Source: Mesostigma viride (lineage: Eukaryota; Streptophyta; Mesostigmatophyceae; Mesostigmatales; Mesostigmataceae). From it: 64,000 nt of DNA. The DNA lies in assembly GCA_009746045.1 (NCBI GenBank), contig RPFO01000584.1:1243843-1307842 (forward strand). The letters are read 5' to 3'. Made by a program: the position numbers and the translations under genes. Each line of letters opens with the position of its first letter. Within the stretch, counting starts at the first letter, position 1. A model generated the notes under the pieces. It was given only the letters and a program-made list of their open reading frames with translations. It ran no database searches and had not been told where the DNA came from. Below are positions 22,049 through 33,113 of the stretch, piece after piece.

Positions 22049-22168
22049 TACGCAAGAGTACGCGTATCCGTAGGCATACGTTTAACATCCGTACGGCAAA
22101 GCTGCGTATGATGTATAGTCTGCGTACGAAACGTATCATATGCCACACTATTTCCCTTTGCGGGGAAG

Positions 22169-22459
22169 GTGGCGGGGGAGGGGGAGGGATGCTTTCCCCG
22201 CGCTGTGAGGAAGGATGCTTGCGTTGCCGCACCGCTTTACGCCGAGCGAGAAGGCGGCGAACAATACCGCGATGCCTGGGTCGCCGAACTGACTGCCGTT
22301 TTGGAGCGATGCATTGTGCCTTGTGCCAAATGCAGACATGGACATAAGGAGAGCACCTCGGCATATCCCTGCTCAGCAACGCGCAAAAGGAAAAAGGGCA
22401 GCGAAGAAAGAAGTTATGAACTACCTCGATCGCACCTCAAAATGGCCAAGCAAGTCTAG
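22169..22459 (+). CDS. Uncertain frame with CxxC
   Basis: Open from about 22169 with no ATG at the start. It contains GEQYRDAWVAELTAVLERC and PCAKCRHGHK and ends TAG at 22457-22459. It might be an exon following the frame at 21746. No family is recognised. Confidence 0.25.
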   Translation: MAGEGEGCFPRAVRKDACVAAPLYAEREGGEQYRDAWVAELTAVLERCIVPCAKCRHGHKESTSAYPCSATRKRKKGSEERSYELPRSHLKMAKQV

Positions 22460-22544
22460 GCATAGCTGCATGGGGCTGCCAATATAACTCCAAAAATAAA
22501 CCCTAACTTAAGAATAGCTTCCGCTAGATCCCAATAGGCTAGGC

Positions 22545-23464
22545 CCACCGCGTGCCGCACGTGGCGCCAAGAAGTATCTGAAACAACTCATCATTGTGTA
22601 TTCCGCTGGAAACTGAAAGAGGAGCATTCAGTGCATTAGTCGTTTTAGGGTAGCATGGATTCCTTACCTCAGACCAACATGTAGTGCCAATAACGCCAAG
22701 GTGATCCACCATGTGGATGCATGAAGATCTGCACCACATTGCCGCGTGACAAGGTATGAACATACCAACAAAGTTGCAGAGCAAGCCGTTCTCAGGAGGG
22801 CTATTACCCAACCATAAAGCCCCATGGCATAACGCTTCCATCTCGTGCAAAAGGACAACTATGACCTAGAAATTCAGAAAATATATTCTTAGTCTTTCCC
22901 TCTACTCCTTGCTTACCTGGGTTGATAGGCGCGACAACTGAAAACTTCGCAGGCACCCGCGCGCGCTCTTGCACCGCCACATGCCCTACATGGATAACCA
23001 CCAACCAAACATGAAAAAAGGGTATAACTAGAAGGATTAAGGAAAGAGGAAATGCATTTAATTCATATAGTTAATATCGCCATGAAATTGTATGTTGAAG
23101 TAATAATGGGCCGAAATATGCACATCGGGAACACGTCCCATTAATGCACATGCGAAGCTAATGTCAGGACAACGCATCATTAACAAGGGGGGGGTCCGCA
23201 TGCGCAAGACGAAGCAAGTACAGTTAATATGATGTGCCATTTGGACAGAAACTGGAATAAGGGCTTAACGCCTTACCTAAGGCACAGACCCACACGATGC
23301 CGCTGACCGCTAGAAAAATTGCGAGGATGGCCACCAGCACACCCTGTCTGGTGCTGGTCAAGCAGCAAAGGCAGGGCCGGGCCATGAAAGCTGGAGGTCA
23401 CGAGCACTTTGTTGCAGTGGATGTAAACGACCCCCCTGTTTGGAGCACAAAAGGCGAGAAGCAA
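22545..23464 (-). other. Possible small exons, unassigned
   Basis: On the minus strand, short open blocks sit between acceptor- and donor-like sites. About 22992-22921 encodes HVAVQERARVPAKFSV before an AG|GTAAGC donor. About 22869-22820 encodes GHSCPFARDGSVMPWG after TTTCTAG. About 22650-22545 follows TTTCAG. The blocks are too short to name and the chain is unproved. They lie within the Mutator-like element. Confidence 0.2.
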
Positions 23465-23743
23465 ATTAAAAACGGAAAGCGCCAGTCATACACCGCGCAG
23501 CTCGCGAGAATTCCAGGAACCAGTTTTTGTGTGATATTCGCATTTAGATGTCGTGCATAACCATTCCTTTATTATCGCACACACCAGTAAACAGTACAAG
23601 GATTTGCGTCAACCCAGCTAAATGCCGAGGGTGCCACGGACGTGTATGCCAGCGAGCTCGAGTCTGGCGAGCAATCACTCAAACATGTCCACTGTCCCTA
23701 AGCCGAGCATCACCCTAACATGTCCGCCATTGCTACGTTTTAT

Positions 23744-23953
23744 CATCCTTGACTGCGCTTGTAGTCAACAAAGAAATTAGCCAAGTCCTACAGTAATTGG
23801 CGCGGCAGGCCCTTTTTTCCCGCGTAACTCGTGTGCCGGTCCGGCGCGGCGTGGCCTGGGCAGGCGCGTCGGACTTAGTGCGGTGGTGTCCCGGAACCCC
23901 GCACTCACCCCCGCACTAGAGTTTGTGTCATCAGAGCCAAATTATGCGCTTCC
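23744..23953. repeat. Right terminal inverted repeat (210 bp)
   Basis: Exact reverse complement of 15849-16058. The target duplication GTTGGCCAG follows at 23954-23962. Confidence 0.9.
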
Positions 23954-24369
23954 GTTGGCCAGCGCCTCTGTACAATTACAGTAGGTAGTGCTTTGAGCGC
24001 CGCGCCGCGCCGCGCCACGCCGCGCCAACTTTGTCACTTTCACACCGGGTGAAAATTGAAAAATCACCGGGTGATGTTTACAGACACTTTCTTTCCAAAA
24101 CCCCAAGAGGTTCCTACTTCCTGTGATCTTTCCAAAACGGATGCGTGATGCCCGATGCGTGTGCTTGTGTTGTTCATGCTGGCGCGGTCAGCGGCGGTGG
24201 CACTGTGCGTGGTCGTCCCGACCGTCCTCCGAAAGGCTCCGGTAGTCACATCCTCTTTATGGCTATGACGGGCGTGGGATCCACTGACTGAGTGACACAC
24301 GCACTCACATCGTTGTTTTACTGCGTGCCGTCGCACATGACGGATCTGAGGGAGAACATTTGTGCAACC

Positions 24370-24528
24370 ATGAGAGCCACCGCGAGCCTTGGCACTTCTC
24401 AGTACTCGGCAACTCGCCAACTATCGTCTCGCCAACTATCGTCTCCGAGAACATGCAACGTCCTGTTCCTCATGATGGTGTGCATCTTGCTTTGCGGCAT
24501 CACCGCGGTGACTGCACAGTGTGAGTGA
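24370..24528 (+). CDS. Possible secreted-protein first exon
   Basis: An ATG at 24370 opens a frame with a polar Ser/Thr/Arg N-terminus, including a small tandem repeat (CGCCAACTATCGTCT twice), and then a hydrophobic stretch [20 protein letters not shown]. This fits a signal peptide or signal anchor. The frame ends at TGA eight bases into the (GGGA)n repeat, and a donor-like CAGT|GTGAGT lies at 24517-24526. The repeat may therefore sit in intron 1, with an acceptor-like CGCAACGCAG ending at 25478. The phase this implies reaches a stop within seven codons downstream, so the second exon is not confirmed. Confidence 0.3.
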   Translation: MRATASLGTSQYSATRQLSSRQLSSPRTCNVLFLMMVCILLCGITAVTAQCE

Positions 24529-25432
24529 GGGAGGGAGCGAGGGAGGGAGGGAGGGAAGGAGGGGGGGGGGGCAAAGTGAAGGGACTAGGGAGGGAGGGGG
24601 GGGAGGGAGGGAGGGAGGAGGGAGGAGGGAGGGAGGGAGGGAGGGAGGAGGGAGGGAGGGAGGGAGGGAGGAGGGAGGGAGGGAGGGAGGACGGAGGGAC
24701 GGAGGACGGAGGGACGGAGGGACGGAGGGACGGATCGAGGGACGGAGGGACGGAGGGACGGAGGACGGAGGGACGGAGGGAGGGAGGGAGGGAGGGAGGG
24801 AGGGAGGGAGGGAGGGAGGGAGGGAGGGAGGGAGGGAGGGAGGGAGGAGGGAGGGAGGGAGGAGGGAGGGAGGGAGGGAGGAGGGAGGGAGGAGGGAGGG
24901 AGGGAGGGAGGGAGGGAGGGAGGGAGGGAGGGAGGGAGGGAGGGAGGGAGGGAGGGAGGAGGGAGGGAGGGAGGGAGGGAGGGAGGGAGGGAGGGAGGGA
25001 GGGAGGGAGGGAGGGAGGGAGGGAGGAGAGGGAGGGAGGGAGGGAGGGAGGGAGGGAGGGAGGGAGGGAGGGAGGAGGGAGGGAGGGAGGGAGGGAGGGA
25101 GGGAGGGGAGGGAGGGAGGGAGGGAGGAGGGAGGGGGGAGGGAGGGAGGGAGGGAGGGAGGGAGGGAAGGACGGAAGGAGGGAGGGAGGGAAGGACGGAG
25201 GACGGAGGGAGGACGGAGGGAGGGACGGAGGGAGGGACGGAGGAGGACGGAGGGAGGGACGGAGGAGGACGGAGGGAGGGACGGAGGGAGGGACGGAGGG
25301 AGGGACGGAGGGAGGGACGGAGGGAGGGACGGAGGGAGGGACGGAGGGAGGGACGGAGGGAGGGACGGAGGGAGGGACGGAGTCACGGAGGGAGGGACGG
25401 AGGGAGGGAGGGAGGGCGGGCGGGTGGGTGGG
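24522..25432. repeat. (GGGA)n / GGGACGGA satellite, about 0.9 kb
   Basis: Purine-only tract of GGGA units with GGGGA, GGAGGA and GGACGGAG variants, changing to an 8-bp unit GGGACGGA in its right third. It generates spurious frames of about 350 codons (Pro-Ser or Glu-Gly repeats) on both strands. Such homopurine mirror-repeat DNA can form triplex or G-quadruplex structures. Confidence 0.95.
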
Positions 25433-25694
25433 TGGGTTACAGTTTGAAGCAATTTCCTGACTGTTTTCCGCAACGCAGTTTGCACCGCACCATCTTAGCC
25501 GCAGATTCAAGAGGTTATCGCCAATATCCACCGTCCAAGTAGTATATGCCAATGGAAGTGCTCAAATTTTGTCCCCTCTTCATTCCTCTCCAATTAAATT
25601 GGCTTCACAAATTCCTAGAAATGTGCTCCTCCAGATTATATCATACAGACTGCTACGTTTATAAAACCATGTCTCATTTATTCATAGATAGAGG

Positions 25695-25699
25695 GAGGG
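25695..25699. repeat. Target site duplication (left) of the Ty3-type element
   Basis: GAGGG directly precedes the LTR. The same five bases follow the other LTR at 38973-38977. Confidence 0.75.
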
Positions 25700-26283
25700 T
25701 GTTACGTCCCTGCCCAGACACACCTAGCCTGAGCTACGTAGCGAAAGACCCTTCTTGCCGGAATTAGGAATAATTCAAGATAGCCTAAAGTAGGTTGCGC
25801 TTCACGACGTGAGTCGTGAGATATCTGGCATCACGGCTTAATGCCAAGCTAATTAGTTCACACTTATATTGGCTAGCAATACCAATTACAAATGGATAAT
25901 GCCCCGGGCTCAATGTGTAGGCGTATTCGCACTTATCATTCATTAAACCAAGAGGACGAGACTCTCGTCCTCGGACCAATTTAACCTAGGTTGGTTGCGG
26001 CGCAGATACACGCCAATTTCCCTAGAATAATCCGAGTCACTCATTCCACGTAGGATCCGGGCCGACATCGACCCTCAACTATAGGATCCACGCCTAGAAC
26101 TACTGACAGACTCAGAACTGGCGCGGCGCCACAGCGCCGGCCCCTAAAAGGACAACCTAGGACCAAAATAACTAGTCCAATTCACACAATAGCCAAGGTC
26201 CATAAAACCCAAGTCCAATAGACCAAACAGCCTTAGTAATTTATTCCATTGTTACGTCCGGCCAAAAGGGCAGGGACGTAACA
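25700..26283 (-). repeat. 3' LTR of the Ty3-type chromovirus (584 bp)
   Basis: Starts TGTTACGTCCCTGCCC and ends GGGCAGGGACGTAACA, an exact 16-bp terminal inverted repeat with the canonical TG...CA ends. It differs from the partner LTR at 38389-38972 at about seven positions (1.2%). An internal GTTACGTCC copy near the right end repeats part of the terminus. Confidence 0.93.
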
Positions 26284-26302
26284 CTCCTCCCCCCCATGGG
26301 GG
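26284..26302 (-). other. Polypurine tract
   Basis: On the minus strand the sequence CCCATGGGGGGGAGGAG abuts the TG of the 3' LTR. A purine run here primes plus-strand DNA synthesis in LTR retroelements. Its position confirms that the element is on the minus strand. Confidence 0.8.
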
Positions 26303-26500
26303 TCGGTAGTCCCTACCGTACAAGTAGATTGGAAAACAACGCTACTATAAGAGTACTATGTCCCAACCTCGGTTCACCCGCAGGTTAGTAATGCCAGTTC
26401 CTCTAGAAGTTGATACACAGGACCAACTCTGACGTAGTAGTAAGACTCTGATGGTGACTGGATCAATCCGCTATCCGTCACGAAAACTATTCTAACCACT

Positions 26501-28849
26501 CTAGCGTCCGCCGCTAGTGGCACGTCGCTGCGACAGGACTTCAGTGAAGGCCCTACGCCCCGCGTGGGTCATCTGTGAAGTCATCACCCCAGGGTGCGAA
26601 CACAGGTCAACCTCAAAAGCCACTTGGTAGGGGGACACCTTCTGCCGACCCAGCCGGGACAGCTCCACCCACGACCCTCTGGGCCACAGAGACAGGAACC
26701 CAGCGAGGTACTGGGGATGGGTGAATAGGAGTGTCAGCGCCGACCGATCCACCACCCCACAACGGTGCTCGCGAACAAAGTGCACCCCCATCAGGAAAAC
26801 CTCCATACGCACGTGATCATCGTTGATCGACACCGTCCGGGCCCCTACAATATCGGGCGCCACCAGATTAAGAAAGACACTCCCCTCCGCTGGAGCCACC
26901 TTGGGAGGCGTCACCACGTGCCCCACCCCATCGACCTGATATCGCCAATCCCACCAGTCTTCGGACCCGAACCGCACAGTATGCCCCACCGCAGGGGAAA
27001 CGAGGGTCGTCGGGTTGCGGCAGGGGCAGGGGAACCTGGGGCAGAAAGGTGATCTCTACCTGTTCCCAGTAAGCCCCGCGATCCACAGCGAACCAAGGAC
27101 CCGCTTGAAACACCAGAGGAGCAGGTAGGTGCGTACCCGGGGGAACCTGAAAAGCCGGAGGTCCCTCGAATGTCACACACAGCTTCTCCGTGCGGTCCTG
27201 GCCCACCATGTCTCACCGCTCTGCCCGGTACCGGCCGTATGAAGTCCCCAATGACCACTCCTCGATGACCCAGGAGCTCTGGAAGCCGCATCATAGCCCA
27301 CTGAGGTGGCGCAGAATGATCGCCTTGACGACCGTGCTGGACCATCAGGCGCTGTATCAGGTCCTGTCCTGATTGTACCGCAGCTACGAGCGCTTCCAAG
27401 CGCATCACGGGCTCCGCTGGTACCAGAATGTCCGTTCCGCTGGGCCCTCCGCGCCCGAGGTCGCGTCTCTGCCATGGTGGTGTAGGCACGGTTCCTCCGC
27501 GGAAGGGTGCGAGGGTCGACCCGACGAAGTGGGCCGGTGTGCCCTCCGCAGGACGTGGCATTGATGAGCCGGCTGGTGCAGGCCGGGGACGTGGTTCCAG
27601 GGAGACCAAGAAGGTAGGCTCCGGTGGTTCCAAGGAGACAAGGAAGGTAGGCTCCTCTTGGCCCGCATCCGTCGGAGGACCTAAGGGGGCCACAACCGGG
27701 GGCTCGCCCCCGGCCGGCTGTTCTGTCCTAGCCGGAGCAGCTCCCGTCGTATCCGACCGCGGTCGCCGAGACTCTCGCTCCAATTCCACCGCCGACCCCC
27801 ACGTGCGCTCCCAGTGCCGATCAGCCGGGCGACGAGGTGGTGGTGACGCGCGGCGAGCAGGGCGTACCTCCGTTCCCGAGTCCGAACGGGAACGCGAGCG
27901 CGATGACGGTGAGGGCGAGCGCCGACGTGCAGGCCGGTCTGGAGCACGCCGAGAAGCTGGTTGGCTGCCCCGCCCCAACCCGTGGACCGCGGGCGAGACC
28001 CTCGCCCAGAGGGGCGCCCCCAGCCCATCGCCGGCGGTGGCGCCTCGAAACGCGTCACAGGACGATGTCCTGCGCCGCCCTCCAAGGAGCCCCCAGAAGG
28101 TGGATCCCTTGAAGGAGGACGAGGAAGAGGGCGGGGAGGGTAGTCATCAGAATCGGAGTCGTCACCCTCGCTCCCATCATCCTGGTCCTCGTCGTCCATC
28201 GCCACGATGCGATCCAGGGCCTGCCGTAACGAGTACTGACCCGCGCGCATACACTTCTCGCCCCGCAACGCCCCTTCAAACGGGAGGTATCGAGGAAAGT
28301 AGTTCTCCAGATGCTTCCGCACCTCGGGTGGAATTAGGAGGAGCAACAGCCGTGGAAATACCAGACCTGCATCCAGCGTGTTCACGCACGCATGACACAG
28401 GCACCCCGCTCATGGGTTTCCCAGTCGATACCGACCACCACGCCGTCGCGCTCGGCGGTGCGGGTCTCGATCTTGAACCCCACATTTCTCCGCACGAACC
28501 ATCGAAAATCCTCCAGCTTAGCGGGGCCGACCCGCGCCAGAATGGAATCGGCGCGGAGATCTGACGGCATCTGGTTACGGCGCCGACGACGCCGCTCCAC
28601 CAAGTCACCCGCCCGACCATAGTCGCGCACGAACACTCGGGGGTTGAATGTCTCCTCATTCAGCTCCTTCACTAGCTGCAGCGCGCGCGCGTCCGGAGCT
28701 TCGGGTCTGGACGACGTCTCGTGCCGGCCACCACCTCCCGAGCCCCCGGCCCTTAAAGCACCCCCTCGGACTGCAGGCTCTCCGCGAGCTGTCTGCATCC
28801 TGTCATCCTGTTCTGGTAGAGGGGCCTCCGGGTAATCTGTCGTGTCCAT
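26501..28849 (-). pseudogene. Extra coding-like module downstream of integrase, function unknown
   Basis: About 2.3 kb between the chromodomain stop (29070) and the 3' LTR has a protein-like frame that changes phase several times. An ATG at 28849 begins MDTTDYPEAPLPEQDD. Recognisable stretches are ELNEETFNPRVFVRDYG, RRNVGFKIETRTAERDG, LENYFPRYLPFEGALRG, an Arg/Ser/Pro-rich segment with a tandem EPTFLVSLEP repeat, MRLEALVAAVQSGQDLIQRL, and a C-terminal part with DDHVRMEVFLMGVHF ending at a TAG at 26501. No transmembrane run or fusion-protein signature is visible, so env-like refers only to position. It could be an accessory or gag-like protein. Frame breaks may be decay or assembly error. Confidence 0.5.
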
Positions 28850-29069
28850 CCACCAGATCTTCCTCACTCGACTCCCCGTCTACTACCCGGATTCCTGCCT
28901 CTACGGCCTCCGCGGCGCTGGCGGAAGTCTGGCCCTGGGAGGCGCCTCCGCGGCGTCCCCCTGCACGGCCCACACACCACAAGCCAAGGCGTTAGTCGGC
29001 GTGTACCTGGTACCCGGCTCACACCTCACTCTCACCCTACACCGTACACCGTTATACCGCTGTGGCCTA

Positions 29070-31405
29070 TTAATGCAATTGGTGTGTCTTCTTGTACGCT
29101 TCCAATAAGCGGGCGCAACCCGCTAACTCAGTGGAAGTGCGCCAGGAGTCCTCAGACTCATGCTGCGCGAATCGCCATCGCACACGGTACTGTCGCTGGG
29201 TCCCCCGACCTCGTTTGACATCCCGGTGTCCCACGATCGCTGCCACCTCATCCTCCTGTTCCCCCGTGTCCGGATTGAACTCCAACGGGGCCGGGGGATT
29301 GACCCGACCCTGAATGGTGTTCTGGTGGTACAACTTGAGCTGGTCACGATGGAAACGGTTGGACGTGAGGTTCCATGACCTGGGACGTCCACCTGGAACA
29401 TGACGTCGTCAAACTTGGTGAGAACCTTGTAGGGGCCCAGGAACATGGGACGAAGCTTAGTCTTCAGCTCCTTCTCCACCTTGTGTGAGAATCGTCCGAT
29501 CTGTGGGCCCTCCACCAGGACCCAATCGCCCACCTCAATGGACGGCGCCCGGTTATCCCGCTTGCCGGCTGTCCTCTCCAGATACCGCTCGGTCGCGGCG
29601 CGGTAGCCCTGGACTGCACTGTTATGAGCCTGGTGCATCCGCTGCAGCAAGCGATCAACCCCCTGGCGTGTGTCCAGCTTGACCTGATCCTCTCCCAGTC
29701 CGGGGCTCATAAGCAGGTCGGGAGGCGTGAGAGGGTGCCTGCCAGAGTTGAGGAAAAAGGGGGTAAATCCGTGGGCGGCCTGGGGGCATTGTTCAGGGAG
29801 AACTCCACCAAGCCCAGAAGTTCCTCCCAATTGCTGCCCACCGCGTCGGTGTAGTGTCGCATGGTCTCTTGCACTGTGCGGTTCAACCGCTCCACCAGAT
29901 GTGACGACGAACTGTGGTAGGCCGTGCCCAGCGACACCTTGGTGCCCAGCCGTTCGAAAAACTCCTGCCAGAATTTGGCCGTGAAGAGCTTGTCGCGGTC
30001 GGAGATGAACTGTCGGCTGAGCCCGTGGAACCGGAACACGTGCGTCAGGTATATCTTGGCGCACTCCTCCGCAGTGAGGTCGGCCGGACACGGGGCCAAG
30101 TGACACATGCGCGTCAGGCGGTCCACGAACACCAGGACCATGCTGTTGCCGCTCTTCGCCTTCTTGAACGGGCCGATGAAGTCCATCATGATAGAATCCC
30201 AAGGACCCATCGGATCAGGTAACGTCTTGGGGACGGCTTGCGAGCCCGTGTTCCTGGACTTCATGATCTGGCACGAGGGGCACTGGCGCACATATGTCTC
30301 AATATACTCCTTCATCCCTGGCCAGTAGAAATGTTTGCGGGCCCGAGGATAAAGACGGTGGCTTCCTTGATGTCCGCCTAGAAGCGAATCGTGGAGCTCG
30401 TGAAGCAAGGCGGCCCTACAAAGCTCCGGGACATACAGCCGCCATTCCTCCGGCTGGATGCTCACGAACAGGCGTCCATCCTGGAACTTGCAAGGGTAGG
30501 CACCCATCTGCTGGGGATGCGCCCGGATGGCTTCAAGCGCCGCTTCCTCCGTGACCGTGAAACGACTGATCATCGTCTCCAGGTCCGACGTGACTGTGAA
30601 CGCGTCCGCGGCCGGTTCTGTCTCCGCGCTCGCCTGGTTGACGAATTCGGAGAAGACTGTGGGCGGGCCGATCGGCTGAAGCTGAAAAATTCCCTGGGGC
30701 GGCACCACATGACTAAGGGGCATGCGCGTATGCGATCCCTCCCCCTCCCCGGGGGCGTCCACGTCCTCGTGGGCACTCGTCTCCTCCAAGAGAGGTGACA
30801 AGTCATCGCTGGTGGTGTGTCCCAGATGAAACAGGTGGCGGGCCCGGGGAGACCGTGGCTCCGCGCCGTAGGCGGTCCCCGGGGCGGCCACTGGGACGCA
30901 AGTGGTATGAAGCACATCCATGTCCTCGTAGAACCAATAGTCCGCCCGTCGCGAAAGGGCGTCTGGCACCACGTTGTCCGCGCCCTTGACGTATTGGATC
31001 TTGAATGGCGCAAACTGTGACAAGTACTCCATCCACCGCGCTTGGCGGGGCGTCAGGTTGGGCTGCACCAGGAGGTGGGTGAGCGGCCGGTGGTCGGTGT
31101 GGATCACCAGGCGGTGGGGGTCGAGATCCCCCTGCTCACTAATGGCCACCGAAAACTGGGCCCCCAGAAGATGATGACGCCACGTGTGGCAGCTGTAGAC
31201 TACTGCCAGAAGCTCCTGCTGATGCACTGGGTAATTCCGTTCCGCCGGAATCATTGTGCGTGAGATATACTCGATGGGCTGAAGACCCTTGCCTTGGTCC
31301 TGCAGGAGGACACCCCCGATGGCCACCTTGCTGGCGTCCGTAGCCACGACGAAAGGAAGGGCCGGGTCCGGCAGGATAAGGACTGGCGCTGTGGTGAGGT
31401 GGCGC
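29070..31405 (-). pseudogene. pol: pol 3' part: RNase H, integrase, chromodomain
   Basis: RNase H has VATDASKVAIGGVLL, the QQELLAV glutamate, IHTDHRPLTHLL and VPDALSRR. Integrase has an H-H-C-C zinc site (HELHD, GGH, CPSCQ), then the catalytic residues in MMDFIGPF, ISDRDKLF and LVERLNRT, then the GPY/F-type KLRPMFLGPYKVL. The chromodomain follows with AAIVGHRDVKR, YRVRWRFAQHESEDSW and LLEAYKK, ending TAA at 29070. Chromodomains steer chromovirus integration to particular histone marks; here the aromatic cage residues are only partly evident. The frame changes near 29795 and near 29385, both equal to a missing base. The RNase H frame joins the RT frame exactly if the TTAA-flanked insert is skipped. 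Confidence 0.9.
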
Positions 31406-31409
31406 TTAA
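31406..31409. repeat. TTAA target duplication (left) of insert in pol
   Basis: TTAA precedes the CCCCTAAATGG end and is repeated at 33110-33113 after the other end. Such duplications define piggyBac-type insertion. Confidence 0.9.
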
Positions 31410-33109
31410 CCCCTAAATGGTCTGGCTGCCGATTTTCCGCCTAAAACTGAGTTACAGCCGACACGTCGGCCCCTTCTCGGGGGACCAAATGCCGCGAAAA
31501 CTATTGAGAATTAGGAAACGTTTAGCTGAGAAGATCGAAAGTTTATAATTTTCCTCACAGCATGGTACTAGGGTTTGCATACTTCTGACAAAGTTATAGA
31601 GGTGTTCTGGCCGGTCAAAGTACAAGGGGTCAGGGTACTTTTTCACGTAGAACGTGCATTCCGGAAAACGACGACCTGGCCATGGCGGCTTGCGCACACG
31701 CATGGCATTTACGTTTTCGTTCGAATTTTCTGACCAAACTCAGGAAATTGATTTTATACGTCCTAAAGATGATACAGGCCAATTTTTGGTTCGCGGGAAT
31801 GCCATTTGATAGGTGTCGGCAGCGTTCTTGCTGGAAAAAACTGCGATCAGGCCGGACGATAGAAACGTTGACAGCAATAACTTTCCGGCGTATTTTCAGG
31901 GATATATCGGTTTCTTTGTACTTTTTATGATGATTTGTAGTCGTAAACGTGCAAGGGTGGCCAGAAATCATCGAATCTAGCGACCATGCTGCACAACTTT
32001 GGTGTGCCGAAATGCGCCATTTTGCGGCCACCGCCTGGGCCAAGGTAATGCCAGCCATGCCAGGTAAAGCTGAGTTATCGTTTTCTTGTCGATGTTTGAC
32101 GTTTATATATACGTTCTAGCTTGTGTAGCACATTCTTTCTTCATTATTCATGCTCTTTCTTGACCATGGCCTGGCCCCTTCCTAAAACACCATTCTTAGA
32201 TGCTTCCCTCAGTCAGTTGACCTGCCATAGTGTGATGGTGATAAGTTTTAGAGGCTGTATGGGTTTGAATACCTCCATATATGTTTGTTATACATTTCCC
32301 ACACACATATTGCATGAGTGTGAGGCAGTTGGCTGGTCTCTGTGGCATCATCAAGCATGTACCCGGTGAGTAGAAGCTTCCCATTGTCAGCATGTGCCAC
32401 CAGGTGTGCTGGCCATCACCTGGCAAGCTATAGCAGCTTAGGCCTAGTTTATCCTTGCTAGGGCAAGCTGAAATAGGCTTGAAATCACTAGTTTGTTGGT
32501 GGCTGCCTCCTAGAATGCAAGCCTTGCGTAGGGTATCCGTACCACGTTACCTACGTGCATGGACAAGGTGGCACCTGCACATAGGTGCCATGTAAGGGCA
32601 GTGTGATGATGCAGTTATGTTTCCCCATCATTGTGGAAGGGAAATGTATTGTGTGGCATGGTTGGGGGACATTTTTAGTAGGTATTAGTAGGTAGTATGC
32701 CCACCCCTACCCCCTTGGTTGCTTTTTACCAACGGTACCCCTATGGGCTGTACTGGGTGTAACTGCTGGTATACCCACCCAAATGATGACCCCAATGGCT
32801 CAAACTGTTCAGCAACTAATTGTTTATCATCCCTGAAGTGGTAGGTGCCTAGCTCTTACAACATAATTCAAAATGCACATTCTACCAAAAATGAAAACGC
32901 TCGTCTTGACCCCCCTGACTTTGACGGCAGTTATACATGGCCAACCCTGCATATATGTAAGGTTGTGATATACCAACCCGAAGGGCAACTCATGGACATG
33001 CTTGGCCCCCAAGGACAGCCATTGGATATGGGTGGGTTGGATGGCATCTGGTTTGCAAAATTGTGAAGTTACAGCCGATGCATCGGCAGTATTTCTGCCC
33101 ATTTAGGGG
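31410..33109. mobile_element. Non-autonomous piggyBac-type element, copy 1 (1.7 kb)
   Basis: The ends are CCCCTAAATGG and CCATTTAGGGG (11-bp inverted), inside a TTAA duplication. Subterminal sites share TTACAGCCGA followed by TCGGC on the same strand at both ends; the right one lies in the perfect palindrome TACTGCCGATGCATCGGCAG. A second copy is at 44443-45988. The longest minus frame (31630-32058, 142 codons) is not kept intact in copy 2, and no DDE/D transposase is seen, so the element relies on an enzyme elsewhere. Element plus one TTAA equals 1704 bp, a multiple of three, so the pol phase is unchanged either side. Confidence 0.85.
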
Positions 33110-33113
33110 TTAA

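Larger units (their letters stand above)
15849..23953. mobile_element. Non-autonomous Mutator-like element (8.1 kb) carrying minisatellites and gene-like fragments
   Basis: The ends are exact 210-bp inverted repeats (15849-16058 and 23744-23953) beginning GGAAGCGCATAATTTGG, and the 9-bp direct repeat GTTGGCCAG flanks them. Long TIRs with a 9-bp target duplication are the hallmark of MULE transposons; this class call is inference, because no MULE transposase, DDE signature or zinc finger is recognisable inside. The interior holds a non-LTR 3' end (about 17355-17550), an 8-bp minisatellite, a TGCG microsatellite, a 21-bp minisatellite and several gene-like frames (20340-23464). Perfect TIR identity implies recent movement. 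It resembles Pack-MULEs, which carry captured host sequence. Confidence 0.75.

Noticed and set aside
21750-22379. Hydroxyproline-rich cell-wall protein on the minus strand
   Set aside because: The proline run is only the GGTGGC minisatellite; flanking residues do not resemble pherophorins or extensins and the start is not ATG.
24436-25552. Frames of about 350 codons of PPSLPPS or GREGGRE repeats
   Set aside because: Translation of the homopurine GGGA tract in both strands; no start, domain or unique sequence.
24370-25660. Spliced secreted protein with a 60-codon second exon
   Set aside because: The 60-codon frame after the acceptor is in the wrong phase for the GTGAGT donor; the correct phase stops within seven codons.
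25785-25979. Small frame inside the LTR, repeated at 38474-38668
   Set aside because: It is identical because the LTRs are identical; no start context or known LTR protein.
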